A stretch of DNA of 64,000 nucleotides from Rhodosorus marinus (Eukaryota; Rhodophyta; Stylonematophyceae; Stylonematales; Stylonemataceae). Shown here piece by piece: positions 21,901-34,188 of this stretch. The stretch lies in contig JAMWBK010000005.1 in the NCBI GenBank assembly GCA_029953675.1, forward strand, positions 1,674,001-1,738,000, written 5' to 3'. Numbering within the stretch: the stretch's first letter is position 1; every line of letters starts with the position of its first letter. The translations under genes and the position numbers were made by a program. The notes under the pieces are model-generated. The model was given only the letters and a program-made list of their open reading frames with translations, did no database searches and was not told the DNA's origin.

Positions 21901-24295
21901 TGTCCACAAAGCGGATGGCGTTGTACAAGGTGAAATCTGCTACACTGGTGATGTGAGGGGCACTCCGAGAAAAGACAAGTACGGCTTGGACTACTATTTG
22001 AACATTGCCGATCAGCTTGTCAACAAGGGAAGCACGCATGTCCTTGGAATTAAGGACATGGCTGGATTGCTCAAGCCAGAATCTGCTAGGTAGGAAGCTT
22101 TGCAACCCCGCCGACTTGTACGGAGATCCTAGGGGAAACAGTTTTGCGCCGAAAAATAGTGTCGAGGCGGATCAGCTGCTCACTGATCGGTGAAAACGTC
22201 TTGAATCCATGCTTTTGTTGAAAAGGGAACTTATTGGTGCCCTGAGGAAGGAGTTCCCGAACACACCAATTCACGTCCACACGCATGATACTGGTGGCGT
22301 TGGGGTAGCATCAATGTTGGCGTGTGCGGAGGCGGGTGCTGACATTGTACATGGAGCTATCGACAGCATGAGCGGCACAACCTCGCAGCCACCTCTTGGG
22401 TCGATCATGGAATCCTTGCGGCAGAGGGAAAAGTAAGTAGATGCCACAAACAGGGGGGGGGGGGTAGGAGTGGTCCGTCCACCTTCTGCCTCGTGTTCAG
22501 TCCTATTGCTCAACTCCGCGTGGGTCTACTTGCGCATTTCAGTTGGCCTTCAAAGCCCGTGAAAACTGGCAAACATGCCATTCACCTCCCAGAATCTGAG
22601 AAGTTTTTCGAACTGCACGACTATTGGGATACCATGCGCGGACATTATGCACCCTTCGAGCAGGTAGGTTGAACTACCGAAGCTTTCCAGATCATTGACT
22701 GCTTTGACGTCTTACCCATAGAGCCACTGTCGTTAATTATGATGTAGGGAGCAAGAAGCACATCCGTGGACGTTTTTGAGCACGAAATGCCAGGTGGTCA
22801 ATACACCAATCTAATGTTTCAATCGCAGTCGCTGGGCCTCGCAAAGCAGTGGAAGGAGGTCAAGAAAGCTTATGCGGACGCAAATAGGATTCTTGGCAAT
22901 ATTGTCAAGGTTTGTTCAACGGCTTGAACTTTGCTTAGTGTCATACAGCGAATAGCAAATAGGAACATATCATCCATGCTCGGAAGAGTTAACTTCTAAT
23001 GGTTTTCCCTATCTAATGCCTGCGCATAGGTTACTCCGTCTTCGAAAGTCGTTGGTGACCTCGCACAGTTCATGGTTACGAACAAGCTTTCAGGAGATGA
23101 TATTGTCGAAAGAGCTGACAGCCTGGACTTACCCAGATCAGTCGTTGAGTTTCTTCAAGGCCAGCTCGGCTTTCCTTACGGTGGATTCCCGGAACCGCTT
23201 AGGTAAGACAGTCGCAACTCGCAGTGTACGCTTGCAAGGTGAAGGAGGGACTAGAGCAATCCAGCTAAATTGCTCCACCCGTTGCGCCGCGTGAAAATCA
23301 TTAGGGGCAAAGTTCTTAGGCGTGCTCAGCTTGAGCCTTTGAAGACGCGGCCCGGTGAAAACCTTCCGCCACTGGATTTCAAGGCACTCAAGGAGAGGCT
23401 GGTGGAGAAGTTTGAGAGCGCCCAAAAGCACGGCCTTCAAATCTCCGATACGGTGCGTTGGACTTGTGTTGTGATCACTTTATCGGCTTTTCTAATGGAC
23501 TTTGCTGACTCTCATCTGCCCATAAATACTATGCGTATTTCTTCATCTAGGATGTGGTATCTGCAGCGCTTTATCCAAGCGTCTTCGACGACTTCAAACA
23601 TTTCCAGCAGGTCTACAGTGAAGAAGTTACTCACCTCCCAACCAACGTTTTCGTGCACCCAATGGAAGTTGGTCAGGAGTTCTTTTTCTCGATTGAAGAA
23701 GGAAAGAGACTCTACGTGAAGCTGCTCTCTGTTTCAGACCAGCTTGATGCCAATGGTCGCCGTGACGTCTACTTTGACTTGAACGGCGTGCCTAGGCTTG
23801 TTAAGGTACATATAGTTCTGCTTCTGTAGATTTCGAAAGGTTTTGTTCCTTTAGCGGGAATGTCGGGAATGGGTTGCCTGACTCTAATCGCTTGGGTGTT
23901 CGTGTTTGACTTTACTCCGGAATGCAGATCGCGGACAGGGAGGCCGCCAAGCACATGGACACGAAGCCGATTGAGAGGATCGATTCCTTGAATCCTGCCC
24001 ATGTGGGCGCTAGCATGCCAGGTACAGTTGTTGATGTTCGTACTTCTGTTGGTAAGCGAGTAGAAAAGGGGGAACCGCTCGTGGTACTGAGCGCCATGAA
24101 GATGGAAACCGTCATTGCTGCGCCTCGAGCTGGCCACGTCAAGCGCATAATAGCAGAGGTGAGTCGATAGAGGGAATATCCTTCACCCAGATCTCTCGCT
24201 AAGTTTTCCCGGTTCCTTTGACTCTTGGGTTGTTTCTGCAGGTCGGTAATCTCGTTGCGAATGAAGATCTTCTCATTGAGCTCAGATTGGATTAA
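18952..24295 (+). CDS. PC: Pyruvate carboxylase, mitochondrial
   Basis: This biotin enzyme carboxylates pyruvate to oxaloacetate and so refills the TCA cycle. Eighteen exons give about 1218 residues (human 1178). The order is: presequence; biotin-carboxylase domain ([17 protein letters not shown]-grasp [34 protein letters not shown]); carboxyltransferase domain ([50 protein letters not shown]-type and HTHDTGG segments, MPGGQYTN); and the biotin-carrier domain with LSAMKMETV. The biotinylated Lys is residue 1182. Exon starts: 18952, 19263, 19511, 19797, 20055, 20304, 20670, 20932, 21249, 21676, 22226, 22543, 22748, 23030, 23305, 23551, 23928, 24242. Matching ends: 19167, 19423, 19697, 19924, 20217, 20596, 20841, 21152, 21599, 22089, 22432, 22663, 22909, 23202, 23452, 23805, 24158, 24295. 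Phases agree throughout. The exon 12 start could instead be 22501. Confidence 0.95.
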
Positions 24296-26409
24296 CGAGC
24301 GCAGGTCGCTGCTAGATGAGAGCACACGGGAAGGACAAACTTTAGATCAACGCTTGGCAGCCCCGTATCGAAATGTCGTTGAGCCCCGCGCGTCCTGGCT
24401 GAAAGACGCGACTACAGTTCTAGGGCGGTGCCAAAGTTCGATGGGACTCACAGCCCAGCGAACACGCATGACAGTCCGCGGAGTTTGGCGGAATTTTTGA
24501 TTGCTCATTGTTGACTCTTGTCGTGAAGCGTGTTTAAACGAATCTCGATAGCGGATGTAAAACATAGTAGCCGAGAACTTGTTTTTACTCTGCTCAAGCG
24601 CAGTTCTATCTTGAAAGTATGGGAGTGAAGAACAAGCACTGTTTCTCTCGACTTTCATTTTGCGCACTACTACTACAAACCTGGGCCACCCCTTGGTGTC
24701 CATTCGTACAGCCTAGGGATTGTGAGCCGTCGTTGATGGATTTTGGCTCTGGTGCTTCGGAAACGGTGAGAGACATCTGTTTCCGACCGTTGTAAATCTG
24801 TCACGTCCTGAAGAGAGAGGTTCAGTAGCACGGGCGGAGTGTAACCTAGCACGGCCTAGCACGGCCGGAGGGCTAAATGGAGAATCGTGACAAGATTTGG
24901 CTAACCTTAGCCTATCTATATATATACCGTAACTATGACATCTCTCTCAGGGTTAGCCGTAGGAAGAAAAGGGTGAAGAACGGAGTTAGGAGGAGTTAGG
25001 AAAAAGCAGTTCAATCTGAGACAAAAAGTAAAAGCCGATTTACGAAGAAATTGAAACCAGGACAAACATCATCTGACCTCGTTTCAAAATCAATGATTCA
25101 GACAACGATCAGTCTTTTGAAGGGTGTCAGTACCTTGACAGGTGCAGAGCTTGCTTCTCTTTGGGTCTTCTTCTGCTATTGCTTCGGTTGATTGGCGGTA
25201 TGTACGATCATCTTCTTACATCGGTTGGCTGTTGATAGATTCAGACTTAGTAGAGGTTTTGGATGAAAGCGCTCCTCTAGTTCAAAACGCATCCGTGAGA
25301 TGGGAACCCCTGGCGAGTAGGTGAACAAACTTGGGCGAATCAGGGCAGCTCAGATAGGTGATGGACGTGACCTCATCTTCATTAATTCCATCAATTCTGC
25401 TTCTAGGTATAGCTTCTAAGCAGCAGTCCGCCAAGGCCGCAGTTCAACGATGAGTGAGCCTCCATCGAAACGAGGCACGCGATTCGATAAAGTATTGTCT
25501 CTGATTACAGACCACTTCGGTTTCGGATAAGGACGACGTCATCTGTTCCGCAAACTAGGAGACGGGGGCAATCACCGCAGCCAACTCCCCCCAAACCAAC
25601 CAATCAACCAACTTCAAATCGCATTTTACAAATACTAAAAGACTCAATCATTATACACCATTTTATCATCCAATATATGAAATATTTCTAATCAATTACA
25701 CCCGTTAAACTCTTTTTTCATTACTATAAACCGCTATCAATCTCTATTACAGAAAAAATTTCTTGTCGTTGGATCAATTCGTTCAAACCCAATAATTATT
25801 TCAACTATAAATAATCCACCCATCCCTCCCCACCCCCCCCCTCTAAAAAAAACACACTATGGCGTTACATTTCCAATATTTAAAAAGTATACCCCTTCCA
25901 TGAATTTCCGAAGAAAATATGGCTAACCGCCAAAAAAATCCTCCCGCCAAATCTTTTTTTCATAAAAAATCGGTTGATTTTATTTCCCAGGTTTGAATCA
26001 CGATTCGTTGATTTATTTTTATATTTTTGATGGGTTAGACGATATTGATTTTTCGGGTTAAATTTCGATCTCATATTATTTCGTTTTGTTTTTAAAAACG
26101 AGGTATGGAACGAGATGGTTTCCCATGAGGAGGAAAGAATTTTGGTCCGCTTTTGGGAGTATTTCGTTCTGAAGAGTATATATATTGGGAAAAGCAGTGG
26201 CGGCTGTTTGGGATTGTGTGTTGGGGTTTTGGGGTTAGGAGGGAGTGCTGTTGTGTGTGAGGGAGGGATCGTGAGTGTGTGTGTGTGTGTGTGTGTGTGT
26301 TTGGGTGTGGGGGACGGCGTATGATGTGGAGTGTATAAGACAGGGTAGGAAGCAACGTCTTGAGCTTTTTGTGTGTGCTTTTTTGTTTTTTGGGCTTTGG
26401 ATTGAGAGG
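24296..26409. promoter_or_regulatory. Intergenic region upstream of beta-tubulin 1
   Basis: No gene is seen. Bases 25600-26090 are AT-rich. From about 26100 the + strand becomes G/T-rich and C-poor up to the tubulin start, with a (GT)13 microsatellite at 26275-26300. This C-poor stretch is the probable leader and core promoter. Confidence 0.55.
26275..26300 (+). repeat. (GT)13 microsatellite in tubulin leader
   Basis: Thirteen uninterrupted GT units lie about 110 bases upstream of the first beta-tubulin ATG, within a G/T-rich leader. The second tubulin copy has no such tract at the same place. Confidence 0.95.
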
Positions 26410-27735
26410 ATGAGGGAAATTGTTCACATTCAGGCTGGTCAGTGTGGTAACCAGATTGGTGCTCAGTTCTGGGAGACGATCTCTTCTGAGCATGGCATTG
26501 GGTTCGATGGAGCCTACAACGGGACTAACAGTTCTCAGCTTGATCGCGTCGATGTTTACTACAATGAGGGATCCAAAGGTCGGTACGTTCCGCGTGCGAT
26601 CTTGACTGATCTCGAGCCTGGAGTGGTGGACAACATTCGATCTTCTCCCATGGGAGGCCTTTTCCGCCCGGAGAACATTGTACACGGGCAGAGTGGAGCT
26701 GGAAACAACTGGGCGAAAGGACACTACACTGAGGGTGCAGAGCTCATTGACTCCGTTCTGGATGTTGTGCGTAAGGAGGCTGAGAATTGTGACTCCCTAC
26801 AGGGATTCCAGATCACGCACTCGCTGGGAGGTGGAACTGGATCTGGAATGGGAACTCTCCTGGTGTCGAAGATCCGTGAGGAGTACCCGGACAGGCTGAT
26901 GTGCACGTACTCGGTTATGCCATCACCCAAGGTATCTGACATGGTTGTGGAGCCGTACAACTGCACGCTTGCAGTGCATCAACTCGTGGAGAACGCGGAC
27001 GCCGTGTTCTGTATTGACAATGAAGCGCTGTACACGATCTGCCAGAAAACGCTGAAGGTGAATAACCCTGACTACGGAGATCTAAACAAGCTGGTATCGA
27101 AGGTGATGAGCGGGATCACCTGCTCGCTGAGGTTCCCTGGACAACTGAACGCGGACCTGAGAAAGCTGGCTGTGAACTTGATTCCGTTCCCGCGACTGCA
27201 CTTCTTCATGATCGGATACGCTCCATTGACGCCGACCAAGTCTGTCCAGTATCGGTTATCGGACGTTGCTGACTTGACGCAGCAGATCTTCTCTGCCGGA
27301 AACATGATGGCGGCTTGCGACCCACGACAGGGGCGCTACCTGACTGCGGCGGCGTACTTCCGCGGAAAGGTTTCGACGAAGGAAGTTGAGGACCAGATGC
27401 ACAATCGGCAGGCAAAGGACTCCCCGTACTTTGTGGAGTGGATTCCGAACAACATCAAGACGTCTGTATGCGACGTTCCGTCAACGGATGCTGATGTCTC
27501 CGCGTCATTTATCGGAAACTCGACTGCGATCCAAGACCTATTCAAGCGTGTTGGAGACCAGTTCTCTGTTATGTTCCGAAGAAAGGCTTTCCTGCATTGG
27601 TTTACTGGAGAAGGAATGGACGAGATGGAGTTCACTGAAGCGGAGAGCAACATGAACGATCTGGTGTCTGAATATCAGCAATACCAGGAAGCTACTGCAG
27701 AGGAGGAGGACTTTGAGGGCGAGGAGGATTACTAG
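26410..27735 (+). CDS. TUBB: Beta-tubulin, copy 1
   Basis: A single exon encodes 441 residues, the normal beta-tubulin length. It starts with the MREI tetrapeptide used for tubulin mRNA autoregulation. It has the tubulin GTP-binding signature [25 protein letters not shown] and the end [19 protein letters not shown], with an acidic tail [11 protein letters not shown]. Many positions differ from typical beta-tubulins (for example [20 protein letters not shown] and [14 protein letters not shown]), the kind of divergence seen in organisms that lack flagella. I chose this ATG and not an upstream in-frame one because it gives the universal start. The tandem partner 2.55 kb downstream is nearly identical. 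The only protein differences I see are ISSEHG versus ISAEHG and YRLSDV versus YRSSDV. Confidence 0.98.
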   Translation: MREIVHIQAGQCGNQIGAQFWETISSEHGIGFDGAYNGTNSSQLDRVDVYYNEGSKGRYVPRAILTDLEPGVVDNIRSSPMGGLFRPENIVHGQSGAGNNWAKGHYTEGAELIDSVLDVVRKEAENCDSLQGFQITHSLGGGTGSGMGTLLVSKIREEYPDRLMCTYSVMPSPKVSDMVVEPYNCTLAVHQLVENADAVFCIDNEALYTICQKTLKVNNPDYGDLNKLVSKVMSGITCSLRFPGQLNADLRKLAVNLIPFPRLHFFMIGYAPLTPTKSVQYRLSDVADLTQQIFSAGNMMAACDPRQGRYLTAAAYFRGKVSTKEVEDQMHNRQAKDSPYFVEWIPNNIKTSVCDVPSTDADVSASFIGNSTAIQDLFKRVGDQFSVMFRRKAFLHWFTGEGMDEMEFTEAESNMNDLVSEYQQYQEATAEEEDFEGEEDY

Positions 27736-28958
27736 ATATTTACAAGATACTCAAATCATAACCTAAGAAGAATTTATGTAAATTAATCACTGTCTCGTAC
27801 CGATTTACTCAGAACAAGCGCGTGCGAACCATGACGGGGTCTATTTTCAGGATGGCTTGCTCGCAATAGCTTAAACCTGAGTTCCTTGAACCCATGTCAT
27901 GCTATGACTTGAATTACTCCTAGACGCCAGCTTTTAGAACATAGTGAAAAAGCTGTCCTGGAAATACGAAATGTTGTAAGAGCTGTGGAGGGCCAGCTGA
28001 ACTGAACACGTTTCTTATATCTGATTACAAGTCTAAAGTCCGTCTTCTGCAATTTTTTATCCTAGCAAGATCTACCGAAGCAACCGGTTTATGGTGACTT
28101 GATATCCAAGGGGACGACACAATCCGCAAAACACCGCAGAAAAAGAAAACACAAAGACACACAGGATGGAACTACAGTGTCTCAGCCTCTGTCGAACAAG
28201 CAGACGAAAAGCGTACTGGATGTCAAATCTTGTCTCCACATGGGGGGACAAAAGCCATAATCACTTGTCAGCGCTTACAAGCTAGCACAGACCCTCTCAC
28301 CCACGACCAACCAGTGAAAAAACAGTCCTCCTTTCTATTCCAAATTCTCAGTTTCATTTTTGCATTGAGCAAACAAAACCCATCAATTCTACACCCCCTT
28401 TTCAAAGTTCTAATCCCCCACCACGCTCAAAAAAAAAAAAAAAAAGAGTTTTGGCGTTTCACCAATGTTCAAAATTTTACTATTTAATTAAATACCGCCA
28501 TTTTGTTTCAAGAAAACTAAACTAAATGTCTGGTTTTTGAAAGAAAACCATTTTTTATCGGTTACAAAGCGCACCTCGCTTTGCGCAGTGATTGGACAAA
28601 GAATGGTTTCTGAAATATAATTGGATACATTCAAATTTCAAATCTTTTGGGGTTTTAAATATTGACGCGAAAAAAGGGAAGGATTTTTGATTTGTTTTTT
28701 GTTTATTTTAGGGGGTGGGGAAACAGATTTTTTTTTGAGGTGTTTTTGCTGGGATTCGATGGTTTGGGAATCTGTGTGACTTTGGATAAGGTAGTGGACG
28801 GTGACGGGGGGGAGGGGGATAGATGAAGGTGGGGAGTGAGCTGGAGTAGTAAAGCTATTGCTCTTGGCATAGGGAACAAGGTTTTGCAGGAGAGCTTCCT
28901 CTTTCTTTCTTTCTTTTGGCGATCTTTTGTCTTGTTTGGTTGCATTAGACTCAAGAGG
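27736..28958. promoter_or_regulatory. Spacer between the tubulin genes
   Basis: This contains the 3' end of copy 1 and the promoter of copy 2. It shows no obvious similarity to the 5' flank of copy 1. Bases 28480-28640 are AT-rich and 28680-28950 are C-poor and G/T-rich on the + strand. No gene is seen. Confidence 0.6.
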
Positions 28959-30284
28959 ATGAGGGAGATTGTGCATATTCAGGCTGGTCAGTGTGGTAAC
29001 CAGATTGGTGCTCAGTTCTGGGAGACGATTTCTGCTGAGCATGGCATTGGGTTCGATGGAGCCTACAACGGGACTAACAGTTCTCAGCTTGATCGCGTCG
29101 ATGTTTACTACAATGAGGGATCCAAAGGTCGGTACGTTCCGCGTGCGATCTTGACTGATCTCGAGCCTGGAGTGGTGGACAACATTCGATCTTCTCCCAT
29201 GGGAGGCCTTTTCCGCCCGGAGAACATTGTACACGGGCAGAGTGGAGCTGGAAACAACTGGGCGAAAGGACACTACACTGAGGGTGCAGAGCTCATTGAC
29301 TCCGTTCTGGATGTTGTGCGTAAGGAGGCTGAGAATTGTGACTCCCTACAGGGATTCCAGATCACGCACTCGCTGGGAGGTGGAACTGGATCTGGAATGG
29401 GAACTCTCCTGGTGTCGAAGATCCGTGAGGAGTACCCGGACAGGCTGATGTGCACGTACTCGGTTATGCCATCACCCAAGGTATCTGACATGGTTGTGGA
29501 GCCGTACAACTGCACGCTTGCAGTGCATCAACTCGTGGAGAACGCGGACGCCGTGTTCTGTATTGACAATGAAGCGCTGTACACGATCTGCCAGAAAACG
29601 CTGAAGGTGAATAACCCTGACTACGGAGATCTAAACAAGCTGGTATCGAAGGTGATGAGCGGGATCACCTGCTCGCTGAGGTTCCCTGGACAACTGAACG
29701 CGGACCTGAGAAAGCTGGCTGTGAACTTGATTCCGTTCCCGCGACTGCACTTCTTCATGATCGGATACGCTCCATTGACGCCGACCAAGTCTGTCCAGTA
29801 TCGGTCATCGGACGTTGCTGACTTGACGCAGCAGATCTTCTCTGCCGGAAACATGATGGCGGCTTGCGACCCACGACAGGGGCGCTACCTGACTGCGGCG
29901 GCGTACTTCCGCGGAAAGGTTTCGACGAAGGAAGTTGAGGACCAGATGCACAATCGGCAGGCAAAGGACTCCCCGTACTTTGTGGAGTGGATTCCGAACA
30001 ACATCAAGACGTCTGTATGCGACGTTCCGTCAACGGATGCTGATGTCTCCGCGTCATTTATCGGAAACTCGACTGCGATCCAAGACCTATTCAAGCGTGT
30101 TGGAGACCAGTTCTCTGTTATGTTCCGAAGAAAGGCTTTCCTGCATTGGTTTACTGGAGAAGGAATGGACGAGATGGAGTTCACCGAAGCGGAGAGCAAC
30201 ATGAACGATCTGGTGTCTGAATATCAGCAATACCAGGAAGCTACTGCAGAGGAGGAGGACTTTGAGGGCGAGGAGGACTACTGA
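28959..30284 (+). CDS. TUBB: Beta-tubulin, copy 2
   Basis: This is a single-exon gene of 441 residues, organised as copy 1 and 2549 bases downstream on the same strand. The coding sequences are nearly identical even at silent sites from about codon 30 to codon 414. I saw one base difference in that stretch (the L/S change in YR[L/S]SDV), while the first 25 codons differ at five sites and the last 30 at two. The 5' and 3' flanks are unrelated. This means the genes are separate and the middle has been homogenised. The protein should be functionally the same as copy 1. Different promoters suggest different expression. Confidence 0.98.
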   Translation: MREIVHIQAGQCGNQIGAQFWETISAEHGIGFDGAYNGTNSSQLDRVDVYYNEGSKGRYVPRAILTDLEPGVVDNIRSSPMGGLFRPENIVHGQSGAGNNWAKGHYTEGAELIDSVLDVVRKEAENCDSLQGFQITHSLGGGTGSGMGTLLVSKIREEYPDRLMCTYSVMPSPKVSDMVVEPYNCTLAVHQLVENADAVFCIDNEALYTICQKTLKVNNPDYGDLNKLVSKVMSGITCSLRFPGQLNADLRKLAVNLIPFPRLHFFMIGYAPLTPTKSVQYRSSDVADLTQQIFSAGNMMAACDPRQGRYLTAAAYFRGKVSTKEVEDQMHNRQAKDSPYFVEWIPNNIKTSVCDVPSTDADVSASFIGNSTAIQDLFKRVGDQFSVMFRRKAFLHWFTGEGMDEMEFTEAESNMNDLVSEYQQYQEATAEEEDFEGEEDY

Positions 30285-30761
30285 ACTCAAAACTCACGAA
30301 ATGAAGACGGGAAGGGAATCTGTGACAGATAATTGATTTCTGCTTTTTTTCCTCATTTGCCGTCTTGAGCAGTGTATTTGCTCTAAGGAAGTTGAACCTC
30401 ACCCTCCAAAAGGCAGAAAAAGAAATTGAACTAGAAGAACCCTACTCCCCCGCTCTCCTCCGAAAACCAAACCGAAAGAGCAAGAATCGCTTCTTGTTTA
30501 TGTACAGATGATCTCCTGAAAGTACCCGGCAGTTTGTAGCAGTTTGTTCAACGATGTGAGCAGAGAAAGACGCAACTGTCCTGAAAGAGAAGATGAAACC
30601 TTCCTTTTTTGAAAAGGAAAGACAACGGGAGATTTGTTTGTTTGTTATCCTCGAAACTGTCCCATCTAAACCAAAGTATACGAAAGTTACCACTTCGGCT
30701 CAGTAAACAGAAAAGAACAAAAACCGCACGGAGATACTCTGCGCGCATAGTTGGGCAGCAC

Positions 30762-31311
30762 GTGATGGTCAGATGACGTGCTTGCCGTACCTTCCAGAGC
30801 GTGCACGGGGTCCCGTCAATCCTCTGAGAACACCCAGGAGGAAAGCACCACATGGCGGTCAGATCCTCTGCATGTCGTACGCGGGATGCACATTGGACAG
30901 TATCAGTCTTCAACTAATGTAGGCCATTGGGGCATTCACTAATGGTCGGTCATATGTTGCCCTTATTGTAAACCGGAGGATGCAGACTTTCCTCTATCAA
31001 TTCTCCGAAGACGTGACGGGGGAAGGCATTGCGTGATGGTCGTCAGATCCTGCGGTTACTACACATCGGATGATGTAACCGGCTGCTTATACATCCTCGA
31101 GCGATGGAGGCCAATGAGGCAGAAGATGATGGTCAGATATTGCCCTCCTCGTACCCTGGAGGATGGAGACTGGTTTCCATCTATTCTCAGAAAAAGATGC
31201 CCGGGAGGAGGGCACTACGTTATGATTCGGGGCTCTGTCTATATGGAAAACGGAAGGATGTATCCGACTTGTTACGTTCCTCCAACCATTCCTGTTAAGT
31301 TCAGATGACCC
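30762..31311 (+). repeat. Diverged ~93-bp tandem repeat, six copies
   Basis: Units begin at about 30762, 30851, 30940, 31033, 31126 and 31219, each with a variant of ATGGTCAGAT, giving a period of 89-93 bases. Inside each unit a GGAGGATGNAGACT-like block and a later GGGAGGAGGGCA-like block can be aligned. The last three units are exactly 93 apart (31 codons) and share one open frame (31033-31308), where each unit starts M-V-R or M-I-R. The first three have stops or frame shifts in that frame. This may be a decayed repeat-protein gene or a noncoding minisatellite. Confidence 0.7.
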
Positions 31312-31816
31312 GATGATAATGTCAAGTAAGGTGGAGCGAGGAATCAGCGAAGCATCCTTGACTACTATACAACCAATATCGAAGAGCGTACGTGAAAGGA
31401 AACCGCATGGTACAGCAGCTCGGCTGACCCAGCCCGGTACCGATTGCTCTGGTACTGCCGAGTGCACGTAGAGAGTGGCTTTCTGTTTTGCTGGCTACGG
31501 AAGTACTGTAGTCGCGTGCTTGCAGACGCCTCCTGGCGTCCGCTGTTCACAGCAAGTGGAAAAAAGTATCCTTGTTCTGCTGTCTGGGGATTTGAGGTCA
31601 CTCGCCCCAAATTTCGTCCTCCCAAACGGTGTAGTATTGAAAGGGCGACATCGACATGCCACACATTGGACTGGCGTTTGCGTGAAGGTCGACCGCACTA
31701 GCGGAGAGGGTGGCGGCAAGGCAATGCTGATGCGAGCAATTGTTGTTTATTGGGCACTTTTTACTATCTGTTTGTGCAAAACTGATGAGCCGTACTTGGG
31801 TCGTACCTCTACATCG

Positions 31817-31867
31817 CGATTGTCCTTGTGAAACGATTGTCCTTGTGAAACGATTGTCCTTGTGAAA
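31817..31867 (+). repeat. 17-bp tandem repeat, three copies
   Basis: Three perfect copies of cgattgtccttgtgaaa lie head to tail. The period is not a multiple of three and no gene covers it. Confidence 0.97.
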
Positions 31868-32159
31868 CACCATACACTCAAATTGCAGAAGAGTTCCTAC
31901 ATCTGCACTGAGCCTGAAATCCGCTCCGCAAACTTTTGATCTTAATAATTCGAGTGCTGAGAGATTGACTTGGTTTGAGTTGCATGCGCCACTGATTTTC
32001 GATCATCTCGCCTTGTCGGAGCTGTAACTCGCGCCAACCAGCGCTTCGGTTACCGTCCCGCCTTGACGACAGCTTTCTTTATCGGGGTATTGTTTACCGG
32101 CACACGGTGGAGCGGTTTTTTCTCCATTGAGGAGGATTGGAAAAGCCGGCGGCCTTGTC

Positions 32160-34188
32160 CTATGCTTCGCTGACAGTTTCGGGAGCCTCCTGAGTTTCTG
32201 GTGCTTCCTTTGCCCGCTCACTATTGCTCTGTTCCGGATCTGGCAGTTCCGAGACTCTGGGCACAACAGAATTGAACGTTCTCGCCGCTTTCATCATAGT
32301 GACGTCAAAGATACTCAATCCTGCGGGATACAGCTTGATTTCCTTTGTTTCATCTGAGCCAGCCGGTTTCTTGGAATCTAATCCAGCAGGCAATCCCGTC
32401 TCATTTAGGAAGTCCCGAGCGTCGGTTATGTCGTTGTTATGCGTCAGCTCCAGGACTAATCCATCCCTCGTCATAACGGCTGACAACAAGCAGCAACCAA
32501 AAAAACGAGGAGTGGTGTTCAGCAATTTATCGCATCGCAAAGATTTCAGACTTGTGATGTTGGCTGTGGTTCGGGTATTATTCTGTGCCGTGCCCACCTA
32601 TTCTCTCCTCGCTCTTGTTTTTCACCAAAACTTCCCAATCCTTTCGAAGTTCATCCTCATATATTGGAGTTTCGAAATGCTTCGCAACGTCTAACATCAG
32701 CAGATACAATTCCTTGTCCACTAACGTCCTGGTTCTCTTCAACTGGCTGTACAAAGTGCTCACATATCCAGCTCCTTTCGCTCCGTACATCTGTACAAGG
32801 AGCTTTGCTGCAGACAACGGCAAGCGCTTGTACCGAAGCCTCAACAAGGATACAATTTCCTCCACAGAATCCACGTCGCCAATCTCAATGAAATGAGACA
32901 GAAGTACCAAGTACGTTGTTACTGTGGGCTTTGGTCCAGTCTGCCTCATCGACTACAAGACAAGAAATTCACAGAACACTTAGAGGGCACCCCTGAAACT
33001 GCAGCAGAGTTTCCGTGCGTATGCCTAGATCCAGTTGTTGCCAAGATTTTGCAGAATACCTCAAATGTAAACTCCACTCTTTCCTTTAAGCCGTTTTGGG
33101 ACAACGCGTAGATGAGGGAATTCATAAGGTACGGGAGCCGGTGAACCCGATGCAGTTTCGCCTCTGCATACAGGGCGTTGACTGTCTCCATGTCCTTTCT
33201 CTCACCGTAGTAGGCAATGAGGTTACCGTAACTGTATCCAGACAGACTCAGCCCTTGCTCCTTAAGCTGCTGCTTGAATTCGCTGATTCCGGCCGAGTCT
33301 TCTCCTATACGGTTGTGGCGGTGTTTAGAGCAAAGAATGAGAGGGTTTGTAAGGGAAGGTTGGACTGTTTTCACGTCTGCTAGGTCTTTGGACGATGAAA
33401 AACTAACGGATGCACAACTCTCTGAGAATCAGATCAGCCGGTCTGCTTCGATACACAGATGTGTCGTTGAGTGAATCTCGGAAAACAAGCTTCTTCGCGT
33501 GCTCGAGATCGCCTTTCGAGATTGCAGCGACGACGGCATAAAGTTGTAAAATACTGCCACGGACGATGCTCGTTGAAGAAACTTCTTCGTATAGTTCGAA
33601 AGCCTCGTCGTGCAGATCGGCTTTGGTATAAGCGTTAATTATCCAAGCGTAGGTGAACTCATCGGGTGCAACGTGCTTTTCCTTCATTTCGTCCATGACG
33701 GTGAGCGCTCTCTCAATGTCTCCCGTTTGAGAGAGCATTTGAAGCTCCTTGTTGTAGAAGAACGTGTTCCTGGGTACTCTGTACTCAGCCATCAGAGCCT
33801 TGATCTCTTGAAGTCTGTCCAGTTCATTACGCCCTAAGGAAGTCACTAAGTTGCCAAATGTGAACCGATCTGGAACCATCTCATTGTCGAGCATCTCCTG
33901 AAAGATTTTGGTGAGCTGCGATGGCCTCTTGCCTTGCATGTAGAGGTTATAGTGGGCCACGGTGGCTTTTCCCTGATGCCGAAGCTCGTCAAAGAATCTA
34001 TCAAGGTCCCGGAACTTCTTCAGGGATCTCATCTCTAACATCACCAAAGCAGCTTGTCTGCTGGCCAACGACATTTTCTGGCTCTGCAGTCCTTTCTCCA
34101 GCGCTGGTCCCGCACTCGCGGTGCACATCCCTCTCTTGAGAGCCACCCATGTCCGAGACCTACAACCCATAGTCCCAAGACCAGCCAT
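32160..34188 (-). CDS. Pentatricopeptide repeat protein, probably mitochondrial
   Basis: PPR proteins bind organelle RNA and act in its processing, stability or translation. Four exons (33408-34188, 33060-33304, 32598-32952, 32160-32479) give 566 residues. The first 40 residues (MAGLGTMGCRSRTWVALKRG) look like a mitochondrial presequence. Several 35-residue P-class repeats follow; the clearest contain MVPDRFTFGNLVTSLGR and VAPDEFTYAWIINAYTKAD. Exon 2 carries GYSYGNLIAYYGERKDMETV and exon 3 PTVTTYLVLLSHF. The last exon is a non-repeat tail rich in Glu, Ala and Pro, with no E or DYW editing domain. The in-frame codons before 34188 offer only a TTG, so I start at this ATG. The exon 1 donor is GTTAGT, less strong than the others. 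Confidence 0.85.

Larger units (their letters stand above)
30285..32159. other. Gene-poor region with decayed repeats
   Basis: No gene with family support. It holds a six-copy diverged tandem repeat (30762-31311) and a three-copy 17-bp repeat (31817-31867). The rest is unremarkable. It lies between the 3' ends of tubulin copy 2 and of the PPR gene. Confidence 0.6.

Noticed and set aside
26092-26724. Antisense frames over both tubulin genes (210 codons at 26092-26724 and 211 codons at 28638-29273)
   Set aside because: They are mirror frames of the conserved tubulin coding sequence and extend into low-complexity leaders.
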